From NCBI GenBank assembly GCA_964563395.1, contig CAZLWK010000013.1:19836-83835 (forward strand): DNA of 64,000 nt, written 5' to 3'. Of the stretch, positions 10,201-17,808 are shown in pieces. The position numbers were made by a program, and so were the translations under genes. Under the pieces are notes generated by a model. It worked only from the letters and a program-made list of their open reading frames with translations. It had not been told where the DNA came from and did no database searches. The stretch comes from JBEVOS01 sp964563395 (GTDB taxonomy: Bacteria > Pseudomonadota > Alphaproteobacteria > Caulobacterales > Aquidulcibacteraceae). Numbering within the stretch: the first letter of the stretch is position 1; each line of letters starts with the position of its first letter.

Positions 10201-11187
10201 GCTGATGAGATGCGCGCCCGCGCGCGTCACGGCGCCCGCCGACCAGAGGATCGGCGTCGTTGATTTCGCGGCGCGCTCGACGCCCGGCTTAATTGCGCAC
10301 ACGCCCATGCGCAGATCCGTGCCGAACCAGGCCGTCACCAAGAGCACGTTGCGGCACTGGGGCAGATCAGCCTCGAGCTGATTGAGCGAAATCTTGAAAT
10401 TGGCGACGCCGCGCGCGGCGTGCACATTCTCCGCCGCTTCGCGTCCCAAGCCCAATTGGCGGCGCACGGGCTCGGTCGCATAGACGAACTCGCCCGCGCC
10501 CGGAATGAGGCACACGCCCTTGATCCGATCCTCAAGGCGCGGTCCGAACGCGCCGGGCGCGGGGCGGATGATTTCAAACGAAAGCTGCGGCGGCGTATTG
10601 CCAAAATCCGCGAGAGGAAAATCCTCGAACACGACATAAGCCAGCCCCCGATAGGCGGGGGCGAACGCTTCGCCCTCGATCGCCTCGATCAAGGGATCGG
10701 GCGCCTGCGCTTCCGTGCCGCGATGAACGCGGTGCGCGTAGGCGGACAGATCGAGCAAGGCGCCATTGGCCCAGACGCGTCCGATGCGCGCGATTTCGCC
10801 TTCGCAAAGCCCCACCGCGAAGGAGAGCGAATAGGCGTAGGATGTAACGCTCGTGCTCGCGCCGCCGCCGCCCTTGCCGCCGCTTGTCTCCACCTCCTCC
10901 GTGGTCACGGTTTCACGAAAACGCGCGGCCCAGATCACCTGGCCCGCGACACGCGCGCGCCCATAAATAACGGGAATCGACGCGCCCTCGATGGAGGCTT
11001 GCAGGTGCAGCGCGTTGAGGCGCGGGCCTTCGATCGCGCGGCTCTCGCCGAACAGCGCCTGATCGATGCGCCCGCCGATCCATTGGCCCGCCGCGCGGCC
11101 CAGGATCGAGGCGAACGTCGAAAGGCCGGCGCCGGCGACACGCGATCCGATCGCCGCGCCGACGGATGAGAGAATTATGGACGCCAA
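7285..11187 (-). CDS. GTA gp15: tail tip/host-specificity protein with TIM-barrel domain
   Basis: At 1300 residues this is the largest protein of the cluster. It corresponds to RcGTA gp15, the megatron or hub protein at the tail tip. The N-terminal part is a membrane-insertion-like and baseplate domain. The middle (about residues 330-800) carries the GTA TIM-barrel-like domain with glycosidase-type stretches such as ILGSELRGI and VDWYPPLSDW. The C-terminal third is a phage tail protein module rich in beta strands. It overlaps gp14 by 13 bases. The barrel is thought to act on the cell wall or envelope glycans; that role is known of the family only by inference. Confidence 0.93.
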   Translation of the reverse strand: MASIILSSVGAAIGSRVAGAGLSTFASILGRAAGQWIGGRIDQALFGESRAIEGPRLNALHLQASIEGASIPVIYGRARVAGQVIWAARFRETVTTEEVETSGGKGGGGASTSVTSYAYSLSFAVGLCEGEIARIGRVWANGALLDLSAYAHRVHRGTEAQAPDPLIEAIEGEAFAPAYRGLAYVVFEDFPLADFGNTPPQLSFEIIRPAPGAFGPRLEDRIKGVCLIPGAGEFVYATEPVRRQLGLGREAAENVHAARGVANFKISLNQLEADLPQCRNVLLVTAWFGTDLRMGVCAIKPGVERAAKSTTPILWSAGAVTRAGAHLISEIEGGPAYGGTPADATIVAAIQELKARGFKVGLYPFILMDVPAGNALPDPYGEAEQGAYPWRGRITLHPAPGSPGTPDKTSAASAQVNAFFGAAAPGDFTIVDGAVAYGGPAEWSFRRFILHNAKLAALAGGVDAFILGSELRGITSARDSAVNFPAVAKLRALATDVRAMLGAETKLTYAADWSEYGGHRPQDGTGDVFFHLDPLWADSAIDCVGVDWYPPLSDWREGASHLDAALARTDHDSAYLKSRIEAGENYHWYYADDAARAAQARTPITDGAYDEPWVFRAKDLRGFWSNAHHNRPGGVRNAAPTAWIARSKPIWLIELGCPAIDKGANAPNLFLDPKSSESAAPPFSTGAPDDLIQRRTLEAYLEHWDGLANPISSLYGAGMIDPDGVFIWCWDARPFPEFPARADVWSDGDQWRRGHWLNGRAGLAMLGEVVADLCLRGGVVDIDAAQVSGLVAGYVVDSPATPRAALEPLMAAFDFSVSERDGALVFAHGADAQEQVLDLDDVTADVSASAYRLRADPAAAPIEARIRYIDPVRDYALGAVSARRRDAAEGGVETLDAPLVLEEAQARDLAERLLARRRAEKESVTLAISPARLALEAGDRLAFAGGVFEVARIEDGAARTLDLVRADAGVRGARFAPIPSAPVLDVAPTPALAVLDLPLLPGYESDERPLAALAADPWRGAHRIYVGADLGAARVRARAERAATMGTLLWDLYPGPLHRWDEGNVVRVELIAGALAGVTREALFAGANVFAVEGDGEWEILQARNAALVAPNTYELSGFLRGLCDTGHAMGAPTPAGRRIVKLDAALARVPIGAHEFGQTLAFLAPAQDALLAGAAAARIDAAVAPRARRPFRPVHPRARAGAGGDIELAWIRQSRRGGDFWGEGEVPLAEGREAYLVEILDGSGAVRRGQTVEAPGFVYTAAAQTLDFGAPLSGSIRFRAAQIGADGLPGLKTESTIPL

Positions 11188-11627
11188 GGCTCAACTCCGG
11201 GAAAGGCGAAGGCCGCCGCAAGCCGCGCGCGCCACCACGGCGCCAAGCGGCTTTCAACAACGGCGCGCGCCCAATAGGCATGGATCATGCGCTCGGACGA
11301 AACGAGGATCGCGGCGTGCTTGATCGGCGCGGACGGCGCCATGCGGAAGAGCAGCACATCGCCGGGCGCGGCCGCCATGATCGGCACGGATTGAAGATGG
11401 CGCGCAGCGGCCTGGAGCAGCGTCTCGGCGCCGCCGCGTTCGGCCCAATCGGGCGTGTAATTCGGCGCCGCTTCCGGCTCCGCGCCATAGAGCGCGCGCC
11501 AGACGCCGCGCACCAGGCCAAGGCAATCGCAACCCGCCCCCTTCGCGCTCGCCTGATGGCGATAGGGCGTGTCGATCCAAGTGCGTGCTTCGGCGATGAT
11601 GGCGGCGCGCGCGAGGCTCAGCGCCAC
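11175..11627 (-). CDS. GTA gp14: NlpC/P60 peptidoglycan hydrolase
   Basis: A 150-residue cysteine peptidase of the NlpC/P60 fold, expected to cut peptide crosslinks so that the GTA tail can deliver DNA. The catalytic Cys is in KGAGCDCLGLVRG and the catalytic His in IKHAAILVSS. It uses a GTG start that overlaps the gp13 stop by 10 bases. The length matches RcGTA gp14, which is also a compact single-domain hydrolase. Confidence 0.93.
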   Translation of the reverse strand: MALSLARAAIIAEARTWIDTPYRHQASAKGAGCDCLGLVRGVWRALYGAEPEAAPNYTPDWAERGGAETLLQAAARHLQSVPIMAAAPGDVLLFRMAPSAPIKHAAILVSSERMIHAYWARAVVESRLAPWWRARLAAAFAFPGVEPWRP

Positions 11628-12493
11628 CGCGAGCTTCCATCATTGACGCTGGGGCCTGGCCCGGCCTGCAGCATGTCGTTGCCGGGCATATGGGGAAAGC
11701 CGCGGAAATTGGCGATCGCGCCGAATTTGAGCGCGCACGTCTCCATGCGCTTGTCGCAGCCCGCGCGCACGCTGAACGCCGCGCCGACGATGAGCGCGGG
11801 GCCCGGATCGTCCAGGAGTTCGATCACGACGCCGCTCGTCGACAAGGAATGGGCTGCCACTTCACCGGCGCCGCCGAGCGTCCAGGCGAGCACGCCGCGC
11901 GTGAACCAGCCATTGGCGAAGCCGCCAAGGCCGCTTGCGCGAAAGCTGCGCGCGCCGAGAATTTCCGTGACCGCGCCGAACCCGCGATAAGCCGGCGCAT
12001 CAAGATCGACGCCGCACCGGGCATCGCCGACATCCGCGTCGCATGAGCGGGAAAAGACGCGGCCTGTCGGGCGATTGAGCGGCGCCTGCAGCCCCCGCAC
12101 CTCCAGCTCAAATCCATGCACGCCGCGCCGCGCTTCGCCGAGCGCGCCGGCGAACATGTGCGCGCGCTCATGCGGCGCGCGCCAATCGACGCGGTAGATG
12201 TCGACGCGCGCCCCGTCCCAAAGGCCGCGCGCCAGATCGTCCTCGCTGATTGCGTCATCGTCAAGCACGCCGGAGACGCTCGCCGTGTCGACGGAAAGGC
12301 CGACGCTCTTTTCAAGCGCGCCGCCATCAAGGCCGCGTTGCGGCGCGGCGAGGAGGCCATCGAACAGGATGGGCCGGTCATGGTCGGTCAACGCGAACAC
12401 CGCCCCATCCTTGCGCGCGATGCGCCAGACATGAGCGAGCGCGCCGACACCCGAGGCGAGGTGCGCGGCGAAGGGGACCGAGAGCGCGCGCAT
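11618..12493 (-). CDS. GTA gp13: DUF2163 baseplate/tail protein
   Basis: A 291-residue homologue of RcGTA gp13, with an N-terminal DUF2163 domain (MRALSVPFAAHLASG onwards) and a C-terminal phage BR0599-like domain containing cysteine-rich stretches (CDADVGDARCGVD, CDKRMETC). In RcGTA this is a hub or baseplate component linking the distal tail to gp15, and the cysteines may hold an iron-sulfur cluster or disulfides. The start at 12493 was chosen because the ATG forms a TGATG overlap with the gp12 stop; the longer open frame upstream lies in gp12 and is not real. Confidence 0.9.
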   Translation of the reverse strand: MRALSVPFAAHLASGVGALAHVWRIARKDGAVFALTDHDRPILFDGLLAAPQRGLDGGALEKSVGLSVDTASVSGVLDDDAISEDDLARGLWDGARVDIYRVDWRAPHERAHMFAGALGEARRGVHGFELEVRGLQAPLNRPTGRVFSRSCDADVGDARCGVDLDAPAYRGFGAVTEILGARSFRASGLGGFANGWFTRGVLAWTLGGAGEVAAHSLSTSGVVIELLDDPGPALIVGAAFSVRAGCDKRMETCALKFGAIANFRGFPHMPGNDMLQAGPGPSVNDGSSRWR

Positions 12494-13116
12494 CAGATCA
12501 TGATCTCGATCAGAGGGGCCGACAGCGCGCGTCCCGCATTGAAGCCGTCGAGCGCGATGTCGAGACGGTCGCTCTCGAAGCGAACAGGCGTGTCGAACAG
12601 AAAGCCGGCCGAGACGATCGCGCCCGGCGCGGGTGGTGCGGCCAGCGTGACAACGCCCGTCGCGGCGTCGAGCGCGTGCGTGACCGGCGCGCCATCGATC
12701 GCGACCAGCACGCTGCCGGCCACGGGCTTGCGAATGTCGCGCATCGCCGCCTCGGCGCCGGCGCCATACGGCTTCTTCAGCTGAAAACTCGTCGTCGTCC
12801 CGTCGCCAAGGCCGAGCTCGCAATCGAGCGCGGTCGGCGTCTCGCCAGGCGCGCACGATTTCCAATCAAGGAAATCGCGAAAGCGAAAGCCGTAGAGCGG
12901 GCCCCGCCGCGCTTCGAAAAAGGCGATGAGCGCGTAGAGATCGTCGCGCGTGCGCGCGGCGCCGCCAATATCGTAGCGCCTTCGCCCATGCGCCCAGGGC
13001 GTCGCGCGCCATTCGCGGCCGGAACCGAGCGTGACGATGTCGACGCGCCGTGTGGGCCCGCCCGTGGCGCTGAGCGAAAACGGCAGGGGCAGGAGAATGT
13101 CGTGAAAGCCGCTCAC
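12493..13116 (-). CDS. GTA gp12: DUF2460 distal tail protein
   Basis: A 207-residue DUF2460 protein, equivalent to RcGTA gp12, which forms the distal tail ring between tail tube and baseplate. The family pattern is visible: a start around FHDILLPLPFS, a Tyr/Asp-rich middle (DDLYALIAFFEARRGPLYGF), and a repeated beta-rich C-terminus. It overlaps gp11 by 4 bases upstream and shares one base with gp13 downstream, so it is translationally coupled on both sides. Confidence 0.9.
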   Translation of the reverse strand: MSGFHDILLPLPFSLSATGGPTRRVDIVTLGSGREWRATPWAHGRRRYDIGGAARTRDDLYALIAFFEARRGPLYGFRFRDFLDWKSCAPGETPTALDCELGLGDGTTTSFQLKKPYGAGAEAAMRDIRKPVAGSVLVAIDGAPVTHALDAATGVVTLAAPPAPGAIVSAGFLFDTPVRFESDRLDIALDGFNAGRALSAPLIEIMI

Positions 13117-13637
13117 AGATTGCGCCTCCCATAAGCGACGGCGCGGGCGACGCTCGCGGCGATCTGACCTTGGTGACGCGCAAGGCCGCTCGCGTCGGCG
13201 CCCGCGCCAAGATGGAAATGCACGCTGACGGGACCGCTCGCTGGCGCGGAAATCATCCCCGAGGCGTGCGGTGTGAAAAGTTCAGGCCCGCGCTCGCCGA
13301 CAAGATAGGCGCCGCCGCGATTGACTGTTCCGCCATTGGCGCGCGCACCGAAAAAATCGGCGCTGGCAGGCGTGCTGGCAAAAAGGCGCTCAACCGCGAG
13401 CTTCGCCAATTCCTGCAGGATCGTCCGCGCGAGCTCCTTCATGCTGACCGCGCCGTCCGCGCCGGCGCGCGCGAGCGCCCCGGCGATGCGGCCCCCGGCG
13501 CGATCGAACGCATCGGAGACGGTCTCGGCGGCTTCACGCGCGGGGCCTTGCGCGAAAGCGCGCAGCGCGGCCTCCGCCTCGCCGAGCTCGGCGTGAAAAT
13601 CCTCGAACGTGAAGGGCGCGCCTGTCTCGTTCATCAT
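13113..13637 (-). CDS. GTA gp11: short tape-measure protein
   Basis: A 174-residue protein. The first half is helical and Ala/Glu-rich, fitting a tape measure. The second half has the conserved tape-measure C-terminal motif FFGARANGGTVNRGGAYLVGERGPELF followed in pieces by a Pro/Ser-rich stretch and an amphipathic end. Tape-measure length sets tail length, so such a short chain implies a very short tail, as known for GTAs. It overlaps the gp10.1-like gene by 4 bases. Two adjacent ATG codons are available; either gives the same protein apart from one residue. Confidence 0.85.
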   Translation of the reverse strand: MMNETGAPFTFEDFHAELGEAEAALRAFAQGPAREAAETVSDAFDRAGGRIAGALARAGADGAVSMKELARTILQELAKLAVERLFASTPASADFFGARANGGTVNRGGAYLVGERGPELFTPHASGMISAPASGPVSVHFHLGAGADASGLARHQGQIAASVARAVAYGRRNL

Positions 13638-13819
13638 GACCTCGTATCGGGAAAGCGCGCGGCGAGCGCGTGCAATGCAGCCTTGTCCATCGCGGGCGCG
13701 CCGTTCTCACTGGCGATCGCACGCCATTCGCGCATGCTGAGCCGCCAAAAGGCGGACGGCGCCAATCCCAGAAGCGCGGCGCGCCGCAGCCACGCCGCCC
13801 AGGGCGTGCGTTCAGCCAT
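13634..13819 (-). CDS. GTA tail assembly chaperone-like small protein (between gp10 and gp11)
   Basis: A 61-residue protein with the pattern of the small phage proteins that sit before the tape measure: a Trp-containing hydrophobic core (WAAWLRRAALLGLAPSAFWRLSMREW) given here in overlapping short motifs WAAWLRRAALLG and PSAFWRLSMREW. Such proteins are assembly chaperones for the tape measure. The start at 13819 overlaps the end of gp10 by 8 bases. The open frame continues further upstream but that part is antisense-like, Arg-rich sequence within gp10. Confidence 0.82.
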   Translation of the reverse strand: MAERTPWAAWLRRAALLGLAPSAFWRLSMREWRAIASENGAPAMDKAALHALAARFPDTRS

Positions 13820-14105
13820 CGCCGAAGGCGAGCGCGAAGCAATCGGCGACGGCGCGCGCGGCCTCCTTGGGATCGATCTCCGCGCCCGCGAGCGCGCGTG
13901 CATCGCGGCGCGGCGAACAGAGCGCGCCCACGACGAGCAGGAGATCGGCGGCGCTCATCTTGGCGAGCCGCGCGCCCAATTCCTCGAACGAGACCACATC
14001 GAACGCGGCTTCAAGTTCGGCGAGCGCGCCGAGCGTCACGCACAGCCGCGCGGGCGCACCGTCGATCTGCAGGACAACTTCGCCGCGGGCGCGATTGGCG
14101 CTCAT
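13812..14105 (-). CDS. GTA gp10 family protein
   Basis: A protein of about 97 residues with the GTA gp10 pattern: an N-terminal beta region (GEVVLQIDGAPARLCVTLGA), then helices containing LAELEAAFDVVSFEELGARL and a C-terminal Ala-rich helix. The role in the particle is not firmly established; it lies between the tail-tube gene and the tape-measure chaperone, fitting a tail assembly factor. An ATG at 14105 follows the gp9 stop closely, and an in-frame GTG at 14111 would overlap gp9 by 4 bases; the choice between them is open. Confidence 0.85.
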   Translation of the reverse strand: MSANRARGEVVLQIDGAPARLCVTLGALAELEAAFDVVSFEELGARLAKMSAADLLLVVGALCSPRRDARALAGAEIDPKEAARAVADCFALAFGDG

Positions 14106-14107
14106 CG

Positions 14108-14524
14108 TCACAGCGCCGTAAAGCCGAGCGCTCCGGCGGAAGCGAGCGTCACCGCGAAGGCGGCTTCGCCGTCATGATCGCCGGAATAATCGAGCGCCTC
14201 GACCAAAAACGGCCCTTCAAGCACGCCGAAATCGGGAATGATCAGCTGAAACGTGCGCGCGCTTTGCAAGAAGAAGGCCGAACGCAACGCCTCGTCGGAG
14301 GCCGCATCCTTGAACACGCCCGCGCCGGAAACCGAAGCGGCCTTGACGCCCGCCCCCGCGATCAATTCACGCCAAGCGTTGGGGCTCTCCCCGCTTGTGC
14401 CGTCTATGGTGCGCGCGTTGAGCGCAATCGTCTTGGCGCGTACGCCGGCGATCGTGGTGAAACTTTCCGGCGTTCCGCCGTCGCCGATCTTGATGAGGAC
14501 GTCGCGTCCCTTCTGGCCCGCCAT
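14108..14524 (-). CDS. GTA gp9: major tail tube protein (TP901-1 type)
   Basis: A 138-residue tail tube protein. It begins with the family pattern MAGQKGRDVLIKIGD and contains beta-rich segments with RAKTIALNARTIDGTS and a C-terminal EAAFAVTLASAGALGF. Copies stack as hexamer rings to make the tail tube. Length matches RcGTA gp9. It sits 9 bases after gp8, one of the few non-overlapping junctions in this part, fitting the need for separate high expression. Confidence 0.93.
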   Translation of the reverse strand: MAGQKGRDVLIKIGDGGTPESFTTIAGVRAKTIALNARTIDGTSGESPNAWRELIAGAGVKAASVSGAGVFKDAASDEALRSAFFLQSARTFQLIIPDFGVLEGPFLVEALDYSGDHDGEAAFAVTLASAGALGFTAL

Positions 14525-14533
14525 TGTCTGCTC

Positions 14534-14938
14534 CTAATCGATGGGTTCGGTCACCGCGCGCAGGCGCAGGACGGCATGCGTGGTGAGGCCGTCGCCGGCG
14601 CGGAACACATCCGTGAAGACGACGAACAAGAGGACGAGACGTCGGCCGGCGATGGCGAGGTCGCCATTGTGCAGACGCGCGCCGAGCGCATGCGCGCAGG
14701 CCAATGCCTCCGCGCGTCCGCCGTGCCGTGACCACACATGGAGCGTCACCACATGTTCGCATGCGTCTTGCGCCGCGGCGTCGAGCGGGCGCGATTGAAA
14801 GCGGCCGAACGTGACATAAGGATAGGCGACGTCAGCCGGCGCGTCGTCATAGAAGCGCGCGCCGATCAAGGCGGCGATGTTCGTATCCGAGAGGCACGCG
14901 GCGCGCATCGCCGCGCCAAGCGCCCGGTCCGCGCTCAT
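14534..14938 (-). CDS. GTA gp8: tail terminator (DUF3168)
   Basis: A 134-residue DUF3168 protein, equivalent to RcGTA gp8, the tail terminator that closes the tail tube at the head side. Recognisable parts are VAYPYVTFGRFQSRPLDA, the central HVVTLHVWSRHGGRAEALA and the C-terminal VLRLRAVTEP. It overlaps gp7 by 4 bases. Confidence 0.9.
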   Translation of the reverse strand: MSADRALGAAMRAACLSDTNIAALIGARFYDDAPADVAYPYVTFGRFQSRPLDAAAQDACEHVVTLHVWSRHGGRAEALACAHALGARLHNGDLAIAGRRLVLLFVVFTDVFRAGDGLTTHAVLRLRAVTEPID

Positions 14939-15255
14939 GGAGACACCTCCTCGCAGGAAAGGTTGAGCCAGGCCGCCTCATCGGCGCGCACTGCAAGGAC
15001 ACGGAAAACGCGTGCGCCCCAGGCGACGCGCCAGCCTGCGGCGATGGCGCGCCCCGTGCGTATCCGCACGCTCGCGGACACGCTTGGCCGCAAGGCGTCG
15101 AAGGCGGCGCTTTCGCTTGCGCCGGTTTCGACGATATGCGCCCAGATCGCGCCTTCATCGCTCCATGCGATGGCGGCCCCGCCCAGATCGTCGCTCGTTC
15201 GTACCGGCCTCAAGACCCGCACGCGCGCGCGCAGCGCGCCGATCGGATCGCTCAC
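14935..15255 (-). CDS. GTA gp7: head-tail adaptor (head closure)
   Basis: A 106-residue head-closure or stopper protein of the HK97 gp10/SPP1 gp16 type. Typical features are the N-terminal LRARVRVLRPVRTSDDLGG, a Trp followed by a beta barrel (SDEGAIWAHIVETG), and a C-terminal segment VFRVLAVRADE. It overlaps gp6 and gp8 by 4 bases each. Confidence 0.88.
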   Translation of the reverse strand: MSDPIGALRARVRVLRPVRTSDDLGGAAIAWSDEGAIWAHIVETGASESAAFDALRPSVSASVRIRTGRAIAAGWRVAWGARVFRVLAVRADEAAWLNLSCEEVSP

Positions 15256-15812
15256 AGCCGCGCCGGCGCGAATGGCGCGGCGAGCGCGCGCGCCGCCTCT
15301 GGCAGCGCGACCGCGCCGAGCCGCGATTCATAGAGCGCCCCGAGAACGTGCAGCACGGCCTGCGTCAAAGTGGGCGGCACATCCTGCGCCGCTTCGGCGA
15401 GGCCGGCGTCGTAGTCGATTTCAACGCCGCCGCTGGAGCGCAGGATCGCGGGCAGCCCATGCTCGAAAACCAGGCGCGGGCGATCCCGCGCGCCATCGAG
15501 CCGATAGCGTGTCGGGTCGATCACGCTTTCGCTGCCATTGGCGGCGATGAGGCGCACCGTGACCACCGCGCGCGCGGGCGAAACCGAAAGATAGGCCCCG
15601 CCCAGCGCGTCGCGCCGCCAAAGATCGAGCGTTTCGCGCACGCGCCTCGCGATCAAGGCGCGCCCGCTCACATTTTCAACGGCCTCTCGCGCCGCCGCGA
15701 TAAGCCGGGCGATGAGATCGTCATCGGCGTCATGATCGACGCGGAGAAAGAGTTTCGCCTCCGCGAGCGAGACGGGCTCGCTCGCGGGGGCGATGAGGAT
15801 GGTGATGGACAT
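15252..15812 (-). CDS. GTA gp6: head-tail connector
   Basis: A 186-residue connector (adaptor) protein below the portal. The beginning SLAEAKLFLRVDHDADDDLI is the hallmark of the HK97 gp6-like connector family, followed by an alpha-helical core (ARLIAAAREAVENVSG) and a phage connector C-terminal segment with PPTLTQAVLHVLGALYESR. A 58-base gap separates it from the capsid gene, and a short G-rich tract there contains no gene. Confidence 0.9.
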   Translation of the reverse strand: MSITILIAPASEPVSLAEAKLFLRVDHDADDDLIARLIAAAREAVENVSGRALIARRVRETLDLWRRDALGGAYLSVSPARAVVTVRLIAANGSESVIDPTRYRLDGARDRPRLVFEHGLPAILRSSGGVEIDYDAGLAEAAQDVPPTLTQAVLHVLGALYESRLGAVALPEAARALAAPFAPARL

Positions 15813-15870
15813 GAGAGCTCCTTCCTCCCCGTGAGCGGGGGAGGCGCCTGAGCGTGCGGAGAAGCGAAAC

Positions 15871-17082
15871 TTAGCTCGCGGCGAATTTCATCACTTTGAC
15901 GGCGTCAAAATTCTGCACGCCGCCGCCCACGCGCTTGGTCACGTAGAAGAGCACGTAAGGTTTGGCCGAATAGGGATCGCGCAGCACGCGCACGCCAACC
16001 CGGTCCACGATCAGATAGAAGCGCGCGAAATCGCCAAAGGCGATCGCATGCGCGTTGGCCGCGATGTCGGGCATGTCTTCGATTTCCGCGATCGGGTAAC
16101 CGAGCAGCGTGGCGCTCGATCCGTCATCGCCCGGATGCCAGATATAGCGCCCGTCCGAATCCTTCAGCTTGCGCACCGCCGCCACGGTCTTGCGGTTCAT
16201 CACGAAGCGCGCGTTCTGACGGAATTGCGGCTTGGGCGCATAGATGAGGTCGATCAATTTATCGACCGGCGCGCTGGCGGCGAAGGCGCCGGCGGCGCCG
16301 GAGGCGATATAACCCACCTGACCCCAAGTATAACTCGCATCGGCCGCGATGGTGTAATTCAAGAAGCCCTTGGGCTTGTTGACGCCATCGCCATTTACGA
16401 AGGCGGCGCGCTCTTGCCCGGCGAACGCCTCCTCCACCTCCGTGGCGATCCATTCCTCGAGATTGACGAAGCTGTCATCGAGCAAAGTCTGCGTGGCGGC
16501 GAGATTGGCGTAGAGTTCCGCCGTCGGAAATTCCAAGAGCGCGAGCGTTGGCGTCGTCGTCTGATCGCGCGCGCCGGTTTCGGCGGCCCAGCCCGTGCCC
16601 GCATTGGTGAGGCTGATCGGCTTCTTGAACACGTTCGCGCCGGTGGTGCGCACGGTGGCGATGGCGCGCATCGGAGAGACTTGCGCGAGCCGGCTCTCGA
16701 TCAGGCGATCGAGCTCGGGCGGGGCGACATAGCCGCCATCTGCGCCGCCGCTTGCCCCGATCGACATCGCCTTCTGCTCGAATTGCGCCAGCGCGCTCAT
16801 GTCGCCGCGCCGCACATAGGCGTTCCAGGCCGATTTGTGCTCGGACTCTTGCGGCGCCTCAGCGCCCAAGGCGGGACGTCGGCCGGAAAGCGCCATACGC
16901 TCCATCATCGCCTTCTGCTCGGCGAGCGCGCGATCGATGCGATCGACTTTTTCATCGAGCAGCGCATCGCCGCGGCCGCGTTCGAGCGCGGCAAGGCGAT
17001 GATCATTGGCCTCCTTGTAGGCCTCGAACGTGCGCGCGAGCGCATCCTGCGCCGGCGGCGCAGCCTTGTTTTCCCGTCTCAT
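15871..17082 (-). CDS. GTA gp5: HK97-fold major capsid protein
   Basis: A 403-residue HK97-type major capsid protein. The N-terminal about 90 residues form a charged coiled-coil delta (scaffold) domain that the prohead protease would remove. The mature part begins near the Ser/Gly-rich SIGASGGADGGYVAPPELD and ends with RVGGGVQNFDAVKVMK. The ATG at 17082 was chosen because an AGGA site precedes it and it clears gp4; an upstream in-frame start would overlap the protease gene. RcGTA capsids are about 400 residues, in agreement. Confidence 0.95.
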   Translation of the reverse strand: MRRENKAAPPAQDALARTFEAYKEANDHRLAALERGRGDALLDEKVDRIDRALAEQKAMMERMALSGRRPALGAEAPQESEHKSAWNAYVRRGDMSALAQFEQKAMSIGASGGADGGYVAPPELDRLIESRLAQVSPMRAIATVRTTGANVFKKPISLTNAGTGWAAETGARDQTTTPTLALLEFPTAELYANLAATQTLLDDSFVNLEEWIATEVEEAFAGQERAAFVNGDGVNKPKGFLNYTIAADASYTWGQVGYIASGAAGAFAASAPVDKLIDLIYAPKPQFRQNARFVMNRKTVAAVRKLKDSDGRYIWHPGDDGSSATLLGYPIAEIEDMPDIAANAHAIAFGDFARFYLIVDRVGVRVLRDPYSAKPYVLFYVTKRVGGGVQNFDAVKVMKFAAS

Positions 17083-17098
17083 GTCTCTCAGTCCTTTC

Positions 17099-17587
17099 TC
17101 AAAGAGCGCGGCTTTCCCCTCGCGCATGGGGATCGCGCTCAACGTGAAACCGCGCGAGCGTCAGCATCGGAAGGCGCACAAGCGACACCTCCAAAAGTTC
17201 GACATCTTCAAGCACCCGGCCCGCGCCGGCGCGCTCATGGGCGAGGCGCGTGACGAATCCGATGGAGAGCCCATCGCCGCCGCGCGCGATCAAGCGGCGG
17301 GCGGCCGCCGCGCCAGGGGCGTCGGCTTCGATGGCGCCGCGCACCCAAAGGCCGCGCGAATCCTCCAACGCCACGGACCAAAATCCCGCGCGCAGCTTTT
17401 CTTCGTGCTCCACCAGCATCGGGACGGGCTGCGCGCGCGCGGCCAGCGAAGCCCGGAACGCGCCTTGACGGACGATATCCCCCGCTTGATCGGCGACGCC
17501 GAACAACGAGGCGTAACCCTGCACGTGAAGCACGGCGGCGTCGGCGCGCTTGGTCAGCCGCGCGCGCGGCGCAAGAGCAAGGCTCAT
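17099..17587 (-). CDS. GTA gp4: prohead maturation protease (HK97 type, peptidase U35/S78)
   Basis: A 162-residue serine protease that trims the capsid scaffold domain. The family His lies in MLVEHEEKLRAG, the Ser in GDGLSIGFVTR and the Glu in VELLEVSLVRLPM, matching the triad of the HK97 protease. It sits immediately before the capsid gene. The start at 17587 overlaps the preceding small gene by 4 bases. Confidence 0.93.
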   Translation of the reverse strand: MSLALAPRARLTKRADAAVLHVQGYASLFGVADQAGDIVRQGAFRASLAARAQPVPMLVEHEEKLRAGFWSVALEDSRGLWVRGAIEADAPGAAAARRLIARGGDGLSIGFVTRLAHERAGAGRVLEDVELLEVSLVRLPMLTLARFHVERDPHARGESRAL

Positions 17588-17808
17588 CGCCGATCAAGAC
17601 GCTGTTCGATGCGCGCGAGCGCGCGGCGCGCATCGAGGCTCTGCTCTTCAAGCCTCGCCAGACGTTCGCTCATTGCTGCGTTCGCGGCGCCGGCCGCCTC
17701 CACCGCGCTCAAGCGCGCCGAGGCTTGCCCCGCCCAGATGAAGGCGCCCGCCGTCTCCAGGAAGATCGCGACGATGAGCGCGTAGGTGATGCGCGGATCG
17801 AATTTCAT
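17584..17808 (-). CDS. GTA small membrane protein between portal and protease (gp3.5-like)
   Basis: A 74-residue protein with one transmembrane helix (about residues 8-30: ITYALIVAIFLETAGAFIW) and a charged C-terminal coiled coil with regularly spaced Leu (ERLARLEEQSLDARRALA). It overlaps both the portal gene and the protease gene by 4 bases, so it is translated with them. In R. capsulatus a small gene (g3.5) also occupies this place. Its function in particle formation is unknown, and a membrane protein in the middle of a capsid operon is noteworthy. Confidence 0.78.
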   Translation of the reverse strand: MKFDPRITYALIVAIFLETAGAFIWAGQASARLSAVEAAGAANAAMSERLARLEEQSLDARRALARIEQRLDRR

